Program-made: the position numbers and the translations under genes | Shown here: piece by piece, positions 16,375 to 25,455 of the stretch | How positions within the stretch are numbered: position 1 is the stretch's first letter | How the letters are laid out: each line of letters opens with the position of its first letter | DNA from: Streptomyces sp. Je 1-79 | GTDB taxonomy: Bacteria; Actinomycetota; Actinomycetes; Streptomycetales; Streptomycetaceae | Direction of reading: 5' to 3' | Length of the DNA: 64,000 bases | NCBI RefSeq assembly: GCF_025195125.1 | Contig: NZ_JAMGSL010000001.1 | Location: 412,122-476,121, forward strand | Notes under the pieces: generated by a model | The model's input: only the letters and a program-made list of their open reading frames with translations | Database searches by the model: none | Told to the model about the DNA's origin: nothing

Positions 16375-16764
16375 ATGTTGACCGTCCTTCCCATCAGGTA
16401 CGTGGCCGACGTCGAGGCGTCCCGGGACTTCTACGCCGGGCTGGGGCTCACCGTCCGGCAGGAGCCCGGCGCGGCCGTCTGGGTCCGGCTGACCGCCACC
16501 GCGGGTGCCGTCGGCGTCCACGCCGCCGCCGTCTCGCAGGGCCGGCCACCCGGCACCACCGAACTCGGCTTCACGACGGAGGAGCCGCTGGAAGAGGTCG
16601 CGCAGCGCCTCGAACGCAACGGCTACGCGTACGAGCTCGTCGAGGAGAACTTCGGCCGCAGCGTCCGGGTCACCGACCCGGACGGGGTCGTCGTGCAGAT
16701 CCAGCACATCGACCCGGACACGGTCCACAGGTCGGCCGCGGCCCTGGCCGACGACTCCGTCTGA
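16375..16764 (+). CDS. VOC (glyoxalase/bleomycin-resistance) family protein
   Basis: A 129-residue single VOC domain: IRYVADVEASRDFYAGLGL at the start, ELGFTTEEPLEEVAQRL in the middle, VRVTDPDGVVVQIQHID at the end. These proteins bind metal or small ligands, and the exact reaction is not predictable. ATG 16375 has AGAAAGG-like ribosome spacing and matches the domain start; the frame upstream overlaps the AsnC gene. The DoxX-like gene follows after 18 bp. Confidence 0.85.
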   Translation: MLTVLPIRYVADVEASRDFYAGLGLTVRQEPGAAVWVRLTATAGAVGVHAAAVSQGRPPGTTELGFTTEEPLEEVAQRLERNGYAYELVEENFGRSVRVTDPDGVVVQIQHIDPDTVHRSAAALADDSV

Positions 16765-16782
16765 CGGCAGGAAGAACCCGAC

Positions 16783-17310
16783 ATGGAACCGCTCGTCACA
16801 CTCGTCGCCGTCACGGGCCTGCTGCTGCTCGCCGGGGCGCTCGGGGCCGGACGGCTCCGCCGGCCGACGACCGCCCTGCGGGGCGGCCTCGCGGCCATGT
16901 TCACGCTCACCGGAGGAGCGCACTTCGTCGGAATGCGCGAAGAGCTCGTCGCCATGGTGCCGCCCGCCCTGCCCGCCCCGGGCCTGCTCGTCACGCTGAC
17001 CGGCATCGCCGAACTCGTCTGCGCGCTCGGGCTGCTGTGGTCGCGGACCGCCCGGGCTTCGGCCGCCGCGCTCAGCGTGCTGCTGGTCGCGATGTTCCCC
17101 GCCAACGTGTACGCCGCCGGGGGCGACGTGCCCTGGTGGGACGAGCTCGGCCCCCGGACGGCCACGCAGGTGATCTTCCTCGCGGCCACCGTCACCGTGC
17201 TGGTCCGCCACGGCCGAGGGGGTACGGGGACGACCACTGCGGAGCCCGCCACCGCGGACCCCCGGCTCGGCTCCCCACCGCCGCGACCGTCGCCGAACCG
17301 ACGCCGATGA
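16783..17310 (+). CDS. DoxX-like small membrane protein
   Basis: A 175-residue protein with four hydrophobic segments (about 3-22, 35-52, 68-88, 92-110, with a weaker one near 130-145). It shows the DoxX-like pattern TGGAHFVGMREELVAMVPP and GIAELVCALGLLW. The last 25 residues are Pro/Arg-rich. It is co-transcribed with the VOC gene. The substrate is unknown; family members are linked to quinone, thiosulfate or solvent stress. Confidence 0.8.
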   Translation: MEPLVTLVAVTGLLLLAGALGAGRLRRPTTALRGGLAAMFTLTGGAHFVGMREELVAMVPPALPAPGLLVTLTGIAELVCALGLLWSRTARASAAALSVLLVAMFPANVYAAGGDVPWWDELGPRTATQVIFLAATVTVLVRHGRGGTGTTTAEPATADPRLGSPPPRPSPNRRR

Positions 17311-17378
17311 CCCCGGGGGACCCGTGGGCGTGGCAGAACAGGTGCTCCTCCGGTTGCTCGGCCGCGGGCGGGGAGCTG

Positions 17379-18128
17379 TCAGGTGGGGAGGGCCATGAGG
17401 AGCAGCGGTGACGTCGTGGGTTGTGAAGACCCTTCCGCGGGTTCGAGTGTGAGGCCGACCGCGGTGGCGTCCGCGGGGTCGCCGTCGATGAGGACGGTGC
17501 CGTCACCCTGGATGAATCCGGCGGGTCGCATGGTGCCCTGGCGGTCCAGCCACAGCTGGTAGGTCTTCCCGGCCGCCGGTGCGGGCAGCCCCGTGGCGGT
17601 GAAGACCGCCTTGTTCTGCCGGTCGGAGGCGACGACGGTGGTGTGGGCTCCGTTCCCGGCCCGACCGTGGACCGCGCGGGCGTCGGGCGCCGCCAGAACG
17701 CCGCTGATGTCGTCGATGCGCTGCTCGGCCTGCCGGGCCCGGTCCTGGAGTTCCTCGTTCTCCCGGTGCTGCCAGGCGGCCAGGCCGGCGAACGAGGCGG
17801 CTGCGGCGAGGCAGGCGGCCAGTGTCAGGGGCACGGCCCTGCGCCGCAGAGCGCCGCCGACGACGGCCGGCGCCGTCACGGGGACACGCGGGGGCAGTTG
17901 GCGGACGCCGTCGATCGCCGCCAGCGTCCGGTGCTTCATCGCGGCCGGCGGCGCTTGGGCCGCGGCCGCCGCCAGACGGGCGGCGGTGGCCTCGAACTCG
18001 CCCGTCTCCTGCCGGCAGGCTTCGCACTGCTGGAGGTGGCCGGCGAACATCGCTCGCTCGTCGGCGTCCAAGGCGCTCAAGGCGTAGGCGGCGACGAGCC
18101 CGTGGACGTCTTCGCGGTGGTGCTTCAT
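17379..18128 (-). CDS. rskA: Anti-sigma-K factor
   Basis: A 249-residue transmembrane anti-sigma factor. The cytoplasmic N-terminus (1-95) has the zinc-binding ZAS pattern GHLQQCEAC (HxxxCxxC). One transmembrane helix lies at about 98-118 (LTLAACLAAAASFAGLAAW). An extracytoplasmic RskA domain contains AVFTATGLPAPAAGKTYQLWLD. It should hold the SigK of the overlapping upstream gene (ATGA) and release it by regulated proteolysis. A paralogue with the same layout is at 45889. Confidence 0.9.
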   Translation of the reverse strand: MKHHREDVHGLVAAYALSALDADERAMFAGHLQQCEACRQETGEFEATAARLAAAAAQAPPAAMKHRTLAAIDGVRQLPPRVPVTAPAVVGGALRRRAVPLTLAACLAAAASFAGLAAWQHRENEELQDRARQAEQRIDDISGVLAAPDARAVHGRAGNGAHTTVVASDRQNKAVFTATGLPAPAAGKTYQLWLDRQGTMRPAGFIQGDGTVLIDGDPADATAVGLTLEPAEGSSQPTTSPLLLMALPT

Positions 18129-18844
18129 GTGGTCACCCCCATGCAGTCGCGGAGCCGGATGAGCCCGTCGCGCATGCGTGTCTTGATCGTGGGAAGCGGT
18201 GTGCGCAGGGTTTCGGCGACTTCACGGTAGGTCAGGCCCCGGTAGTAGGCCAGGGTCACCGCCTGGCGCTGGAGTTCGGTCAGGCCGCGCATGCAACGTC
18301 GGACCTGTTCGCTCTCCAGGCGGGTCTCGACCTGCTCGGAGACCTCGTCGAACGCGGTGTGGTGCTCGCGGGCGGCCTGCGCCTGTTCGCGGTCGGCGGC
18401 CGCCTGGGCGGAACGGACCCGGTCCACGGCGCGCCGATGGGCGATCGTCGCCGCCCAGGTGGTGACGCTCCCCGCCTCGGGCCGGTACCGGGCGGCCTGC
18501 CGCCACAGGTCGATCATCACCTCCTGTGCGACCTCCTCCGACTGGGCCCGGTCACGTACGACCTTGATCACGATTCCGAAGACCGTGGACGCGAGGGCGT
18601 CGTACAGGACGGAGAACGCCTGCTTGTCGCCGTGGGCGACCTTCCGCATCACCTCGGCCAGGTCGCCGCGGCCGGTGTGGCCGGCGGCACCGAACGGGAG
18701 TGGTCGGTTCACCGGCCGGGCTCCGGCTGCGGCGACCAGGCGTAGCGGCGGCCTGGAGAGGCCTGCCGGGGGCGGGGTGTCCCTCGCATGTCGGTCCTTG
18801 TCCGTCGAGCGGGTGCGGACCGCCTCGGCGGCCGGTCCGGTCAC
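18125..18844 (-). CDS. sigK: ECF sigma factor SigK
   Basis: A 239-residue ECF sigma factor of the SigK group: region 2 with AQSEEVAQEVMIDLWRQAARYRPEAGSVTTW, region 4 with LTYREVAETLRTPLPTIKTRMRDGLIRLRD. An N-terminal extension of about 60 residues is longer than in mycobacteria, so the true start may be internal; GTG 18844 lies 26 bases below a SigK-type -10 on the same strand. It is followed by rskA with a 4-bp overlap and is divergent from the molybdopterin oxidoreductase gene. Confidence 0.9.
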   Translation of the reverse strand: MTGPAAEAVRTRSTDKDRHARDTPPPAGLSRPPLRLVAAAGARPVNRPLPFGAAGHTGRGDLAEVMRKVAHGDKQAFSVLYDALASTVFGIVIKVVRDRAQSEEVAQEVMIDLWRQAARYRPEAGSVTTWAATIAHRRAVDRVRSAQAAADREQAQAAREHHTAFDEVSEQVETRLESEQVRRCMRGLTELQRQAVTLAYYRGLTYREVAETLRTPLPTIKTRMRDGLIRLRDCMGVTT

Positions 18845-18870
18845 AGCGTCATGTGGTGTGTCTGAAGGTT

Positions 18871-18897
18871 CTTCGTAGCGGATGCGTGTGCGGATGG
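18871..18897 (-). promoter_or_regulatory. SigK-type autoregulatory promoter of sigK
   Basis: On the minus strand: CCATCC (18892-18897), 15-bp spacer, ACGAAG (18871-18876), within GCTACGAAG. The same GCTACGAA core is seen at 44685-44692 and 48438-48445. Confidence 0.55.
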
Positions 18898-18956
18898 GAG
18901 GAGATTCGCTTCAGCGCAGGAAGCAGCGGGCGTTGTCACTCTTTCGGGTGAGGCAC

Positions 18957-18983
18957 CCATCCGGCGGGCGGTCGCTGCCGAAT
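18957..18983 (+). promoter_or_regulatory. SigK-type promoter, perfect consensus
   Basis: CCATCC (18957-18962), 15-bp spacer, CCGAAT (18978-18983): all 12 positions match the mycobacterial SigK consensus. The GTG start of the molybdopterin gene lies only 7 bp further on, so the mRNA is probably leaderless. Confidence 0.7.
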
Positions 18984-18990
18984 CCGGGAT

Positions 18991-20598
18991 GTGACTCGCT
19001 TCCGCAACAGCACTCTCCGGGCCGCGCCGGGCGCCTCGGCCGGGCTCCGGCCCGCGCTCGGCGCGTCGGCCGGGCTTCTGGCCGCGCTGACGGCGCTCGC
19101 CATGGCCGAGCTGGCCGCCGGCGCCCTGCGACCGGCCGCCGGCCCGGTGACGGTGGTCGGAGGCGCGGTGATCGACCGGACCCCGGCCGCGGTGAAGGAC
19201 TTCGCGATCCGCACGTTCGGGGAGAACGACAAGGTCGTCCTCCAGCTAGGCATCTTCGCCCTCCTCGCCCTGTTCGCGGTTCTCCTGGGCCTCCTGTCCC
19301 TGCGTCACCGCCGTGCGGGTGCGGCAGGGGTCCTGTCGTTCGGGATCGTCGGCGCGGCCGCCGCCCTGAGCAGGCCCGACTCGGCGGGTGCCGCCGACGC
19401 CCTGCCCTCGGTGGCCGGGGCGCTGGCGGGCGCCGGTGTGCTGTACGTCCTGGTGGGCCGATTGACCGCCGCGGGACCGCCGTTGGAGGGTGACGGCTCC
19501 GGGGAGGGGTTCAGCCGACGCGGATTCCTCACGGCGGCGGTTGTGACCGCCACGGCCGCCACCGGAGCGGGCGCGCTGGGCCGCTACCTGTCGGGACGGC
19601 GCGGCCGGACGGCCGTGCTCTCCCGCAACAGCCTGATCCTGCCCGCCCCGGCCTCGCCCGCTCCTGCGGTCCCGGTCGCGGCGCGACTCAAGGTGCCGGG
19701 GATCAGCTCGTTCGTCACACCCAACCGCGACTTCTACCGTGTCGACACCGCCCTCGTCGTGCCCCAGGTGGACGCCGCCGCCTGGAGGCTGCGCATTCAC
19801 GGCAAGGGCGTCACCCGCCCCCGCACGTACACCCTCGACCAGCTCCTCGCCCGCCCGCTCGTCGAACGCGACATCACCCTGGCCTGCGTCTCCAACGAGG
19901 TCGGCGGCCCCTACATCGGCAACGCCCGCTGGCTCGGGGTCCCGCTCGCCGACCTGCTCGCCGCATGCGGCGTGGCTTCACCGTCGAAGGGCGGGGAGGC
20001 CGATCAGCTGGTGGCCCGCTCCGTGGACGGGATGACGCTGGGCTCACCGGTCGACGTCGTCATGGACGGCCGGGACGCCCTCCTCGCCGTCGGCATGAAC
20101 GGCGAGCCCCTCCCCTTCGAGCACGGCTTCCCGGTCCGCATGATCGTCCCCGGACTGTACGGGTACGTCTCGGCGTGCAAGTGGATCGAGGACATCGAAC
20201 TCACCACCTTCGACGCCTACGACCCCTACTGGGTCAAGCGCGACTGGGCACGTCGGGCACCGATCAAGACCCAGGCGCGGATCGACACCCCCAAGCCCTT
20301 CGCACGCCCGGCCGCCGGAACGGTCGTCGTCGCCGGGGTCGCCTGGGCCCAGCACCGTGGCATCGACCGCGTCGAGGTGCGCGTCGACGACGGCCCCTGG
20401 CAGGAAGCGGACCTCGCCGCCCAGGACACCGTCGACACCTGGCGCCAGTGGTCGTTCCCCTGGACCGCCACCCCCGGCGGACACACCGTCACCGTCCGCG
20501 CCACCGACGGCACAGGAGCCGTACAGACCGAGCGGCGGACCCGGACGACCCCGGACGGTGCGAGCGGCCGGCACAGCGTCTTCGTCACCGTCCCCTGA
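18991..20598 (+). CDS. Membrane molybdopterin-dependent oxidoreductase
   Basis: A 535-residue protein. The first 170 residues have about four transmembrane segments. A twin-arginine-like SRRGFLTAAVV (about 174) precedes a further hydrophobic stretch. Residues 230-400 form a sulfite-oxidase-type molybdopterin domain with the Mo-ligand Cys in LACVSNEVGG (Cys299) and GNARWLGVPL. An Ig-like dimerisation domain (about 430-535) follows. It likely oxidises or reduces a small molecule or methionine sulfoxide outside the membrane. It starts with GTG directly below a perfect SigK-type promoter, so it is a likely SigK target. The fasciclin lipoprotein gene follows. Confidence 0.88.
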   Translation: MTRFRNSTLRAAPGASAGLRPALGASAGLLAALTALAMAELAAGALRPAAGPVTVVGGAVIDRTPAAVKDFAIRTFGENDKVVLQLGIFALLALFAVLLGLLSLRHRRAGAAGVLSFGIVGAAAALSRPDSAGAADALPSVAGALAGAGVLYVLVGRLTAAGPPLEGDGSGEGFSRRGFLTAAVVTATAATGAGALGRYLSGRRGRTAVLSRNSLILPAPASPAPAVPVAARLKVPGISSFVTPNRDFYRVDTALVVPQVDAAAWRLRIHGKGVTRPRTYTLDQLLARPLVERDITLACVSNEVGGPYIGNARWLGVPLADLLAACGVASPSKGGEADQLVARSVDGMTLGSPVDVVMDGRDALLAVGMNGEPLPFEHGFPVRMIVPGLYGYVSACKWIEDIELTTFDAYDPYWVKRDWARRAPIKTQARIDTPKPFARPAAGTVVVAGVAWAQHRGIDRVEVRVDDGPWQEADLAAQDTVDTWRQWSFPWTATPGGHTVTVRATDGTGAVQTERRTRTTPDGASGRHSVFVTVP

Positions 20599-20659
20599 GA
20601 CCACCGGATCGACCCGCCCCCGGACGCGCCTCCGGCGCAACCACCCACCTCGCCCTCTC

Positions 20660-20686
20660 GGATCCGAAAAGCCGAGAACCCCGAAA
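20660..20686 (+). promoter_or_regulatory. Possible SigK-type promoter of fasciclin lipoprotein gene
   Basis: GGATCC (20660-20665), 15-bp spacer, CCGAAA (20681-20686). It keeps ATCC and CCGAA of the consensus. It lies in a stretch of GCCGAGAACCCCGAAAAG-like short repeats, so the match is less secure than the others. Confidence 0.35.
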
Positions 20687-20739
20687 AGCCGAGACCCCCG
20701 AGAACCCCGAGAACCGACCCCTTCAAGGAGAAACCGATC

Positions 20740-21387
20740 ATGAACAGCATGCGCATCCGCCGCACCGCCATCGCCGTCACCGCGGCGGCGATGCTGCCCT
20801 TCTCGCTGGCCGCCTGCTCCGACTCCGGCAGCGACACCGCGGCCGCCCCCACCGAGGCCGCCGGCGACGCGGGCAAGTCGAGCGCGACGCCGACGGACGA
20901 CGCGGCGACGGCGGACCAGCCCTTCGGCCCCGCCTGTGCCGGTGTCCCCAAGGAGGGCGCGGGCTCCTTCGACGGCATGGCCAAGGACCCGGTCGCCACC
21001 GCCGCGTCGAACAACCCGGCCCTGTCCACCCTGGTCGCGGCGGTCAAGCAGGCCGGTCTCGTCGACACCCTGAACAACGCGGAGAACATCACGGTGTTCG
21101 CCCCCACCGACGATGCCTTCGCGAAGATCCCCAAGGCCGACCTCGACAAGGTCCTCGCCGACAAGGCCATGCTCACCGACATCCTCACGTACCACGTGGT
21201 GGGCCAGAAGCTGACCCCCGAGCAGCTGGAGAACGGCTCCTTCGAGACGCTGCAGAAGGGCATGCTCACGACCACCGGCTCAAGCGAGGCCTACCAGGTG
21301 AACGACACCGCCTCGGTGGTGTGCGGCAACGTCAAGACCGCGAACGCCAACGTCTACATCATCGACACGGTCCTGATGCCCAAGTAG
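20740..21387 (+). CDS. Fasciclin-domain lipoprotein (MPT83-like)
   Basis: A 215-residue lipoprotein. The signal peptide ends in the lipobox SLAAC (Cys26). An Ala/Thr/Asp-rich linker of about 45 residues leads to a single FAS1 domain with ITVFAPTDDAFAKI, LTYHVVGQKL and IIDTVLMPK. The domain is close to that of the secreted paralogue at 8565. This mirrors MPT83 and MPT70, the SigK-controlled pair of M. tuberculosis. A strong AAGGAG ribosome site precedes the ATG. Surface adhesion or envelope sensing is the likely role. Confidence 0.92.
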   Translation: MNSMRIRRTAIAVTAAAMLPFSLAACSDSGSDTAAAPTEAAGDAGKSSATPTDDAATADQPFGPACAGVPKEGAGSFDGMAKDPVATAASNNPALSTLVAAVKQAGLVDTLNNAENITVFAPTDDAFAKIPKADLDKVLADKAMLTDILTYHVVGQKLTPEQLENGSFETLQKGMLTTTGSSEAYQVNDTASVVCGNVKTANANVYIIDTVLMPK

Positions 21388-21417
21388 CGGGCACGGCGCC
21401 CGAACCACCGGTGCCAC

Positions 21418-21454
21418 GGCCCGGCGTCCCCCTGGCCCGGGGGGACGCCGGGCC
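21418..21454. terminator. 15-bp perfect hairpin
   Basis: Positions 21418-21432 pair with 21440-21454 around a 7-base loop, 30 bp past the fasciclin stop. Confidence 0.75.
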
Positions 21455-21583
21455 CCGGAAGGCTCCACGGCGCGCCCTTACGCCCGGAATCACGCGGTTC
21501 ACGGCTGGCAAGCCTGTGCCATGGCGAGGACTTGCCGTCGTACGACCTTCACGTCGGTGTTCGCCAGTCGATAGACCCATGGC

Positions 21584-24500
21584 ATGTCCTCCCCTTCTCA
21601 GGCTTCCGCCTTCCGGCGCAGGCGCTGGCAGCTGATCTCGGCCGTCACCGCCGTGCCGCTGCTGGCGTCGGGTCTCGCCGTTCTGCAAGCTCCCGCACAA
21701 GCCGCTCCGAGCAAGCCCACCGTGCCCCCCAAGCCCTCGGCGACCCACAAGGTCACCCTGGTCACCGGCGACGTCGTCACCGTCACCACGACAGCCGACG
21801 GCAAGCAGATCGCCGACGTCGACCGGCCCGACAGCGCCGTCGGCGGCGTGAAACTCCAGGAGATCAAGGGCGACCTGTTCGTCATCCCGGACGAGGCGGC
21901 GCCGCTGCTGGGAACGGACAGACTGGACCGGCGGCTGTTCAACGTCACCGACCTGATCGAGATGGGGTACGACGACACCAAGTCGGCCGCGGTGCCGCTG
22001 ATCGCGACGTACACCCAGCCGAAGTCCCGCGCGGCCGTCGAACCGACGGCCCCCCGGGGCAGCAGGCTGACCCGCAAGCTCAAGGGCATCCGCGGCGCCG
22101 CCCTCAGCACCGAGAAGCGGCAGGCCCGCACCTTCTGGACCTCCGTCGCGCCCCGGGGCAGCGACACGCTCGGAGCCGGGGTCGAGAAGCTGTGGCTCGA
22201 CGGCCGCGTGAAGGCCAGCCTGAAGGAGAGCGTGCCGCTGATCGGCGCGCCCGAGACCTGGGCGGCCGGGTACACCGGCAAGGGGGTCAAGGTCGCGGTG
22301 CTCGACACCGGAATCGACGTCAACCACCCCGACTTCGCCGGCCTCGTCGACGGCACGGCCAGCTTCGTGCCGGGTGAGGGCGTGACCGACGTCAACGGGC
22401 ACGGCACGCATGTGGCGGGCACGATCGTCGGTTCGGGCGCCGCCTCCGGAGGCGACAACAAGGGCGTCGCGCCCGGCGCCGACCTCTTCGTCGGCAAGGT
22501 GCTCGGCGGCGCGGAGGGATACGGCCAGGACTCCTGGGTCATGGCCGGCATGCAGTGGGCCGCCGAGTCCGGTGCCGACGTCGTCAACATGAGCCTCGGC
22601 GACTCCTACCCCACGGACGGCAGCGACCCGATGTCGCGGACGGTCGACGCGCTCTCCGCGCAGTACGGCACGCTCTTCGTCATAGCCGCCGGCAACGCGG
22701 GTCCGGAGAGCATCTCCGCCCCGGGTGCGGCCGCGGCGGCGCTGACCGTGGCGGCCACGGACAAGCAGGACGGGCTGGCCTCCTTCTCCAGCACCGGCCC
22801 GCTGGCCTGGTCCGGTGGGATGAAGCCGGACATCGCGGCGCCGGGCGTGGACATCACCGCCGCCCGGTCACAGGAGATGACCGACGGCGGGGAGGGCCTC
22901 TACCGGACCATCAGCGGTACGTCGATGGCCACCCCGCACGTCGCGGGCGCCGCGGCGATCCTGGCCCAGCAACACCCCGACTGGACCGGCGCGCAGCTCA
23001 AGGAACACCTGACGAGCACCGCGAAGGGCCTGGACGGCGGCTACTCGCCGTACGAGGTCGGCACCGGCCGCCTCGACGTGGCCGCCGCCGTGCGCACCAC
23101 GGTCCGCGGCACAGGCTCGCTCTTCTTCGGCAACTACACCTGGCCGCACCAGCCGAGCGACGTCGCCGTCACGAAGGACCTGACCTTCACGAACGCCGGT
23201 ACCGCCGACGTCACGCTGAACCTGGCGCTGACCGACGACGACGGGCCGTTCACGCTGGGAGCGAGCACCACGACCGTCCCCGCGGGCGGCACCGCCACCG
23301 TTCCCGTCACCGGGGACCCGCGGACCGCCTCGGCCGGCCGGCACACCGGCTACGTGACAGCCACCGACGCGGCCACCGGTCGGCCGGTGGCCCGCACCTC
23401 CGTGGCGCTGCTCAAGGAGGAGGAGCGCTACGACCTGAACATCAAGCTGGTCGGCAAGGACGGCAAGCCCGCCAGCGGCTGGGTCGGCATCAACCTGGCC
23501 GGTGACCCCTGGCCGTGGAACGTGTACGTCGAGGGCTCGACCACGATGCGCATGGCACCCGGCCTGTACACCGTCGCGGGGTACATCGACGTGGCGGGCG
23601 AGAAGGCGGACCGCTCGGGTCTGGCCGTGCTCGTCGACCCGGAGACCGCGCTCAAGGACGGCCCGGCGGACGTCGTGCTGGACGCGAGCAAGGCACGCCT
23701 GCTGCAGACCGAGGCGCCGCAGCGCACCGAGGACCGCCAGCGCAAGGTCGACTTCAACGTCCACTACAAGGGCCTCGACCCGTACATGGACTACCGCAGC
23801 GCGTACGTGCTGCCGCCGACGTACGACGACGTCTACGTCTCGCCGACGGAGCCGATGAAGCAGGGCGAGTTCATGCTGGTCACCCGCTGGCGCAAGGGCG
23901 AGCCCCAGCTCGGTCTGAGCGCGCTGGGCGGCCGCCTCCAGTTCGAGGCGCGGGTGCAGGCGGGCAGCGCACTGGGCACCGGCACGGACACGCTGTACGC
24001 CGTCTACGCCGGCAACGGCGCGGCGGCCGCGTACGAGAAGGTCACGGCCAAGGGCAAGGTCGTCGTCGTCGAGCGCAGCGACGAGGTCTCGCCGCAGGAG
24101 CGCGCCGAAGCCGCCGTCGCGGCGGGAGCGAAGGCGCTGATCGTGGTCAACGACGGTGCCGGTGGCCTGATGGAGTACGTCGGCGAGTCGGCCGTTCCGG
24201 TCGCCACCGTGCACCGCGACGCGGGCAAGGGCCTTGTCTCGATGGCCAAGGCCGGCGTCTTCCGGCTGACCGTGAAGCAGACCGAGCACACGCCGTTCGT
24301 CTACGACCTGACCCGGGACTACCCCGGCCAGGTGCCGGACCGTGCCCTGGTCTACAAGCCGGGCAGGAGTGACCTCGCCCGGATCGACGCCCGCTACTAC
24401 GCGGCGGCCGGCGGCCGGCTCGCGGAGGGCTACCGGTCCGACTTCACCCTCAGCCCGTCGTTCAACCTCCCCGAGATCGAGTGGCACCCGGGCACCCGCA

Positions 24501-25318
24501 CGGAGTGGGTGACGCCGGGCCAGGTCTGGAGGGAGTTCCACTCCCAGGGCGTCGACGGAGCCCTGCCGTGGACCATGGTGTCGGGTGACAACACCTACAC
24601 CAAGGGCAGCACCACCCGGCTCGACTGGTTCGCCCCGGTGACCCGGCCCGCCCAGAGCGAGTCCTTCGGCGTGTACAACTCCCGCTGGCAGAACTACATG
24701 ACCTGGAACGTGCAGGCATGGGCCTCAGCCAGCGACACCATGCGCCTCGGCGGCTACCTGCCGTGGGGTGAGACACCGTCCCACCTGCGGGTCTTCCAGG
24801 GCGACACGCTGATCCACGACAACCCGGTCGGCGGAGACATGCAGTGGGTGGAGGTGCCGGCGGGCAGGCTGCCCTACCGCGCCGTGCTCGACGCGGAGCG
24901 GCCCGGTGACGTCTTCCGGCTGTCGACCCGTACCCACACCGAGTGGACCTTCATGTCCGACACGGTCGAGTCGGACTTCTTCGAGCCGTTCTCGGTGCTC
25001 AACCTGGACTACCGGCTGGAGACGGACCTGCACGGCGACGTCAGGGCCGACACGACCCAGAAGATCGTGCTCAAGCCGGTCTCCACGGACCTCGGCACCG
25101 TGCCCGGCAATGTCACCAGGGTGACGCTGGACGTCTCGTACGACGACGGCGCCGACTGGCGGAAGGTGACCCTGGCCAAGCGTGCCGACGGCACCTGGAC
25201 GGGTTCGTTCAGGACGGCCAAGAAGCCCGGCGGCTTCGTCTCGCTCCGCGCGAGCGCCGGGACGGACAACGGCTTCGGCGTCACGAACGAGATCATCCGG
25301 GCGTACGGCCTGCGATGA
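21584..25318 (+). CDS. Secreted S8 family serine protease (subtilase)
   Basis: A 1244-residue exported protease. A signal peptide (about 1-40) and a propeptide (about 50-215) precede the subtilisin domain, with triad Asp241 (AVLDTGID), His273 (NGHGTHVAG) and Ser447 (SGTSMATPHVAG). A Fn3/CARDB-like part follows. A PA-like segment with ALIVVNDGAGGLMEYV and VPVATVHRDAGKGL lies far C-terminal (about 840-895), whereas PA domains usually interrupt the catalytic domain. The end is beta-rich. It stands alone; a 13-bp hairpin terminator follows. It is probably a nutrient-scavenging extracellular protease. Confidence 0.9.
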   Translation: MSSPSQASAFRRRRWQLISAVTAVPLLASGLAVLQAPAQAAPSKPTVPPKPSATHKVTLVTGDVVTVTTTADGKQIADVDRPDSAVGGVKLQEIKGDLFVIPDEAAPLLGTDRLDRRLFNVTDLIEMGYDDTKSAAVPLIATYTQPKSRAAVEPTAPRGSRLTRKLKGIRGAALSTEKRQARTFWTSVAPRGSDTLGAGVEKLWLDGRVKASLKESVPLIGAPETWAAGYTGKGVKVAVLDTGIDVNHPDFAGLVDGTASFVPGEGVTDVNGHGTHVAGTIVGSGAASGGDNKGVAPGADLFVGKVLGGAEGYGQDSWVMAGMQWAAESGADVVNMSLGDSYPTDGSDPMSRTVDALSAQYGTLFVIAAGNAGPESISAPGAAAAALTVAATDKQDGLASFSSTGPLAWSGGMKPDIAAPGVDITAARSQEMTDGGEGLYRTISGTSMATPHVAGAAAILAQQHPDWTGAQLKEHLTSTAKGLDGGYSPYEVGTGRLDVAAAVRTTVRGTGSLFFGNYTWPHQPSDVAVTKDLTFTNAGTADVTLNLALTDDDGPFTLGASTTTVPAGGTATVPVTGDPRTASAGRHTGYVTATDAATGRPVARTSVALLKEEERYDLNIKLVGKDGKPASGWVGINLAGDPWPWNVYVEGSTTMRMAPGLYTVAGYIDVAGEKADRSGLAVLVDPETALKDGPADVVLDASKARLLQTEAPQRTEDRQRKVDFNVHYKGLDPYMDYRSAYVLPPTYDDVYVSPTEPMKQGEFMLVTRWRKGEPQLGLSALGGRLQFEARVQAGSALGTGTDTLYAVYAGNGAAAAYEKVTAKGKVVVVERSDEVSPQERAEAAVAAGAKALIVVNDGAGGLMEYVGESAVPVATVHRDAGKGLVSMAKAGVFRLTVKQTEHTPFVYDLTRDYPGQVPDRALVYKPGRSDLARIDARYYAAAGGRLAEGYRSDFTLSPSFNLPEIEWHPGTRTEWVTPGQVWREFHSQGVDGALPWTMVSGDNTYTKGSTTRLDWFAPVTRPAQSESFGVYNSRWQNYMTWNVQAWASASDTMRLGGYLPWGETPSHLRVFQGDTLIHDNPVGGDMQWVEVPAGRLPYRAVLDAERPGDVFRLSTRTHTEWTFMSDTVESDFFEPFSVLNLDYRLETDLHGDVRADTTQKIVLKPVSTDLGTVPGNVTRVTLDVSYDDGADWRKVTLAKRADGTWTGSFRTAKKPGGFVSLRASAGTDNGFGVTNEIIRAYGLR

Positions 25319-25329
25319 ACCCCACCGTC

Positions 25330-25359
25330 GGGCCCCGGGGAGGAGACTCCCCGGGGCCC
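25330..25359. terminator. Strong 13-bp hairpin
   Basis: Positions 25330-25342 pair perfectly with 25347-25359 around GAGA, just after the protease stop. Confidence 0.85.
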
Positions 25360-25455
25360 TTCCCCGTACACCCGCTCCCAGCTGGGACTATTCAAGGTCT
25401 GCCGCCATGGCGCATACTCTCCCCGCTGCGGCAAGCGGAAGAGAGTCGGTCGCCG

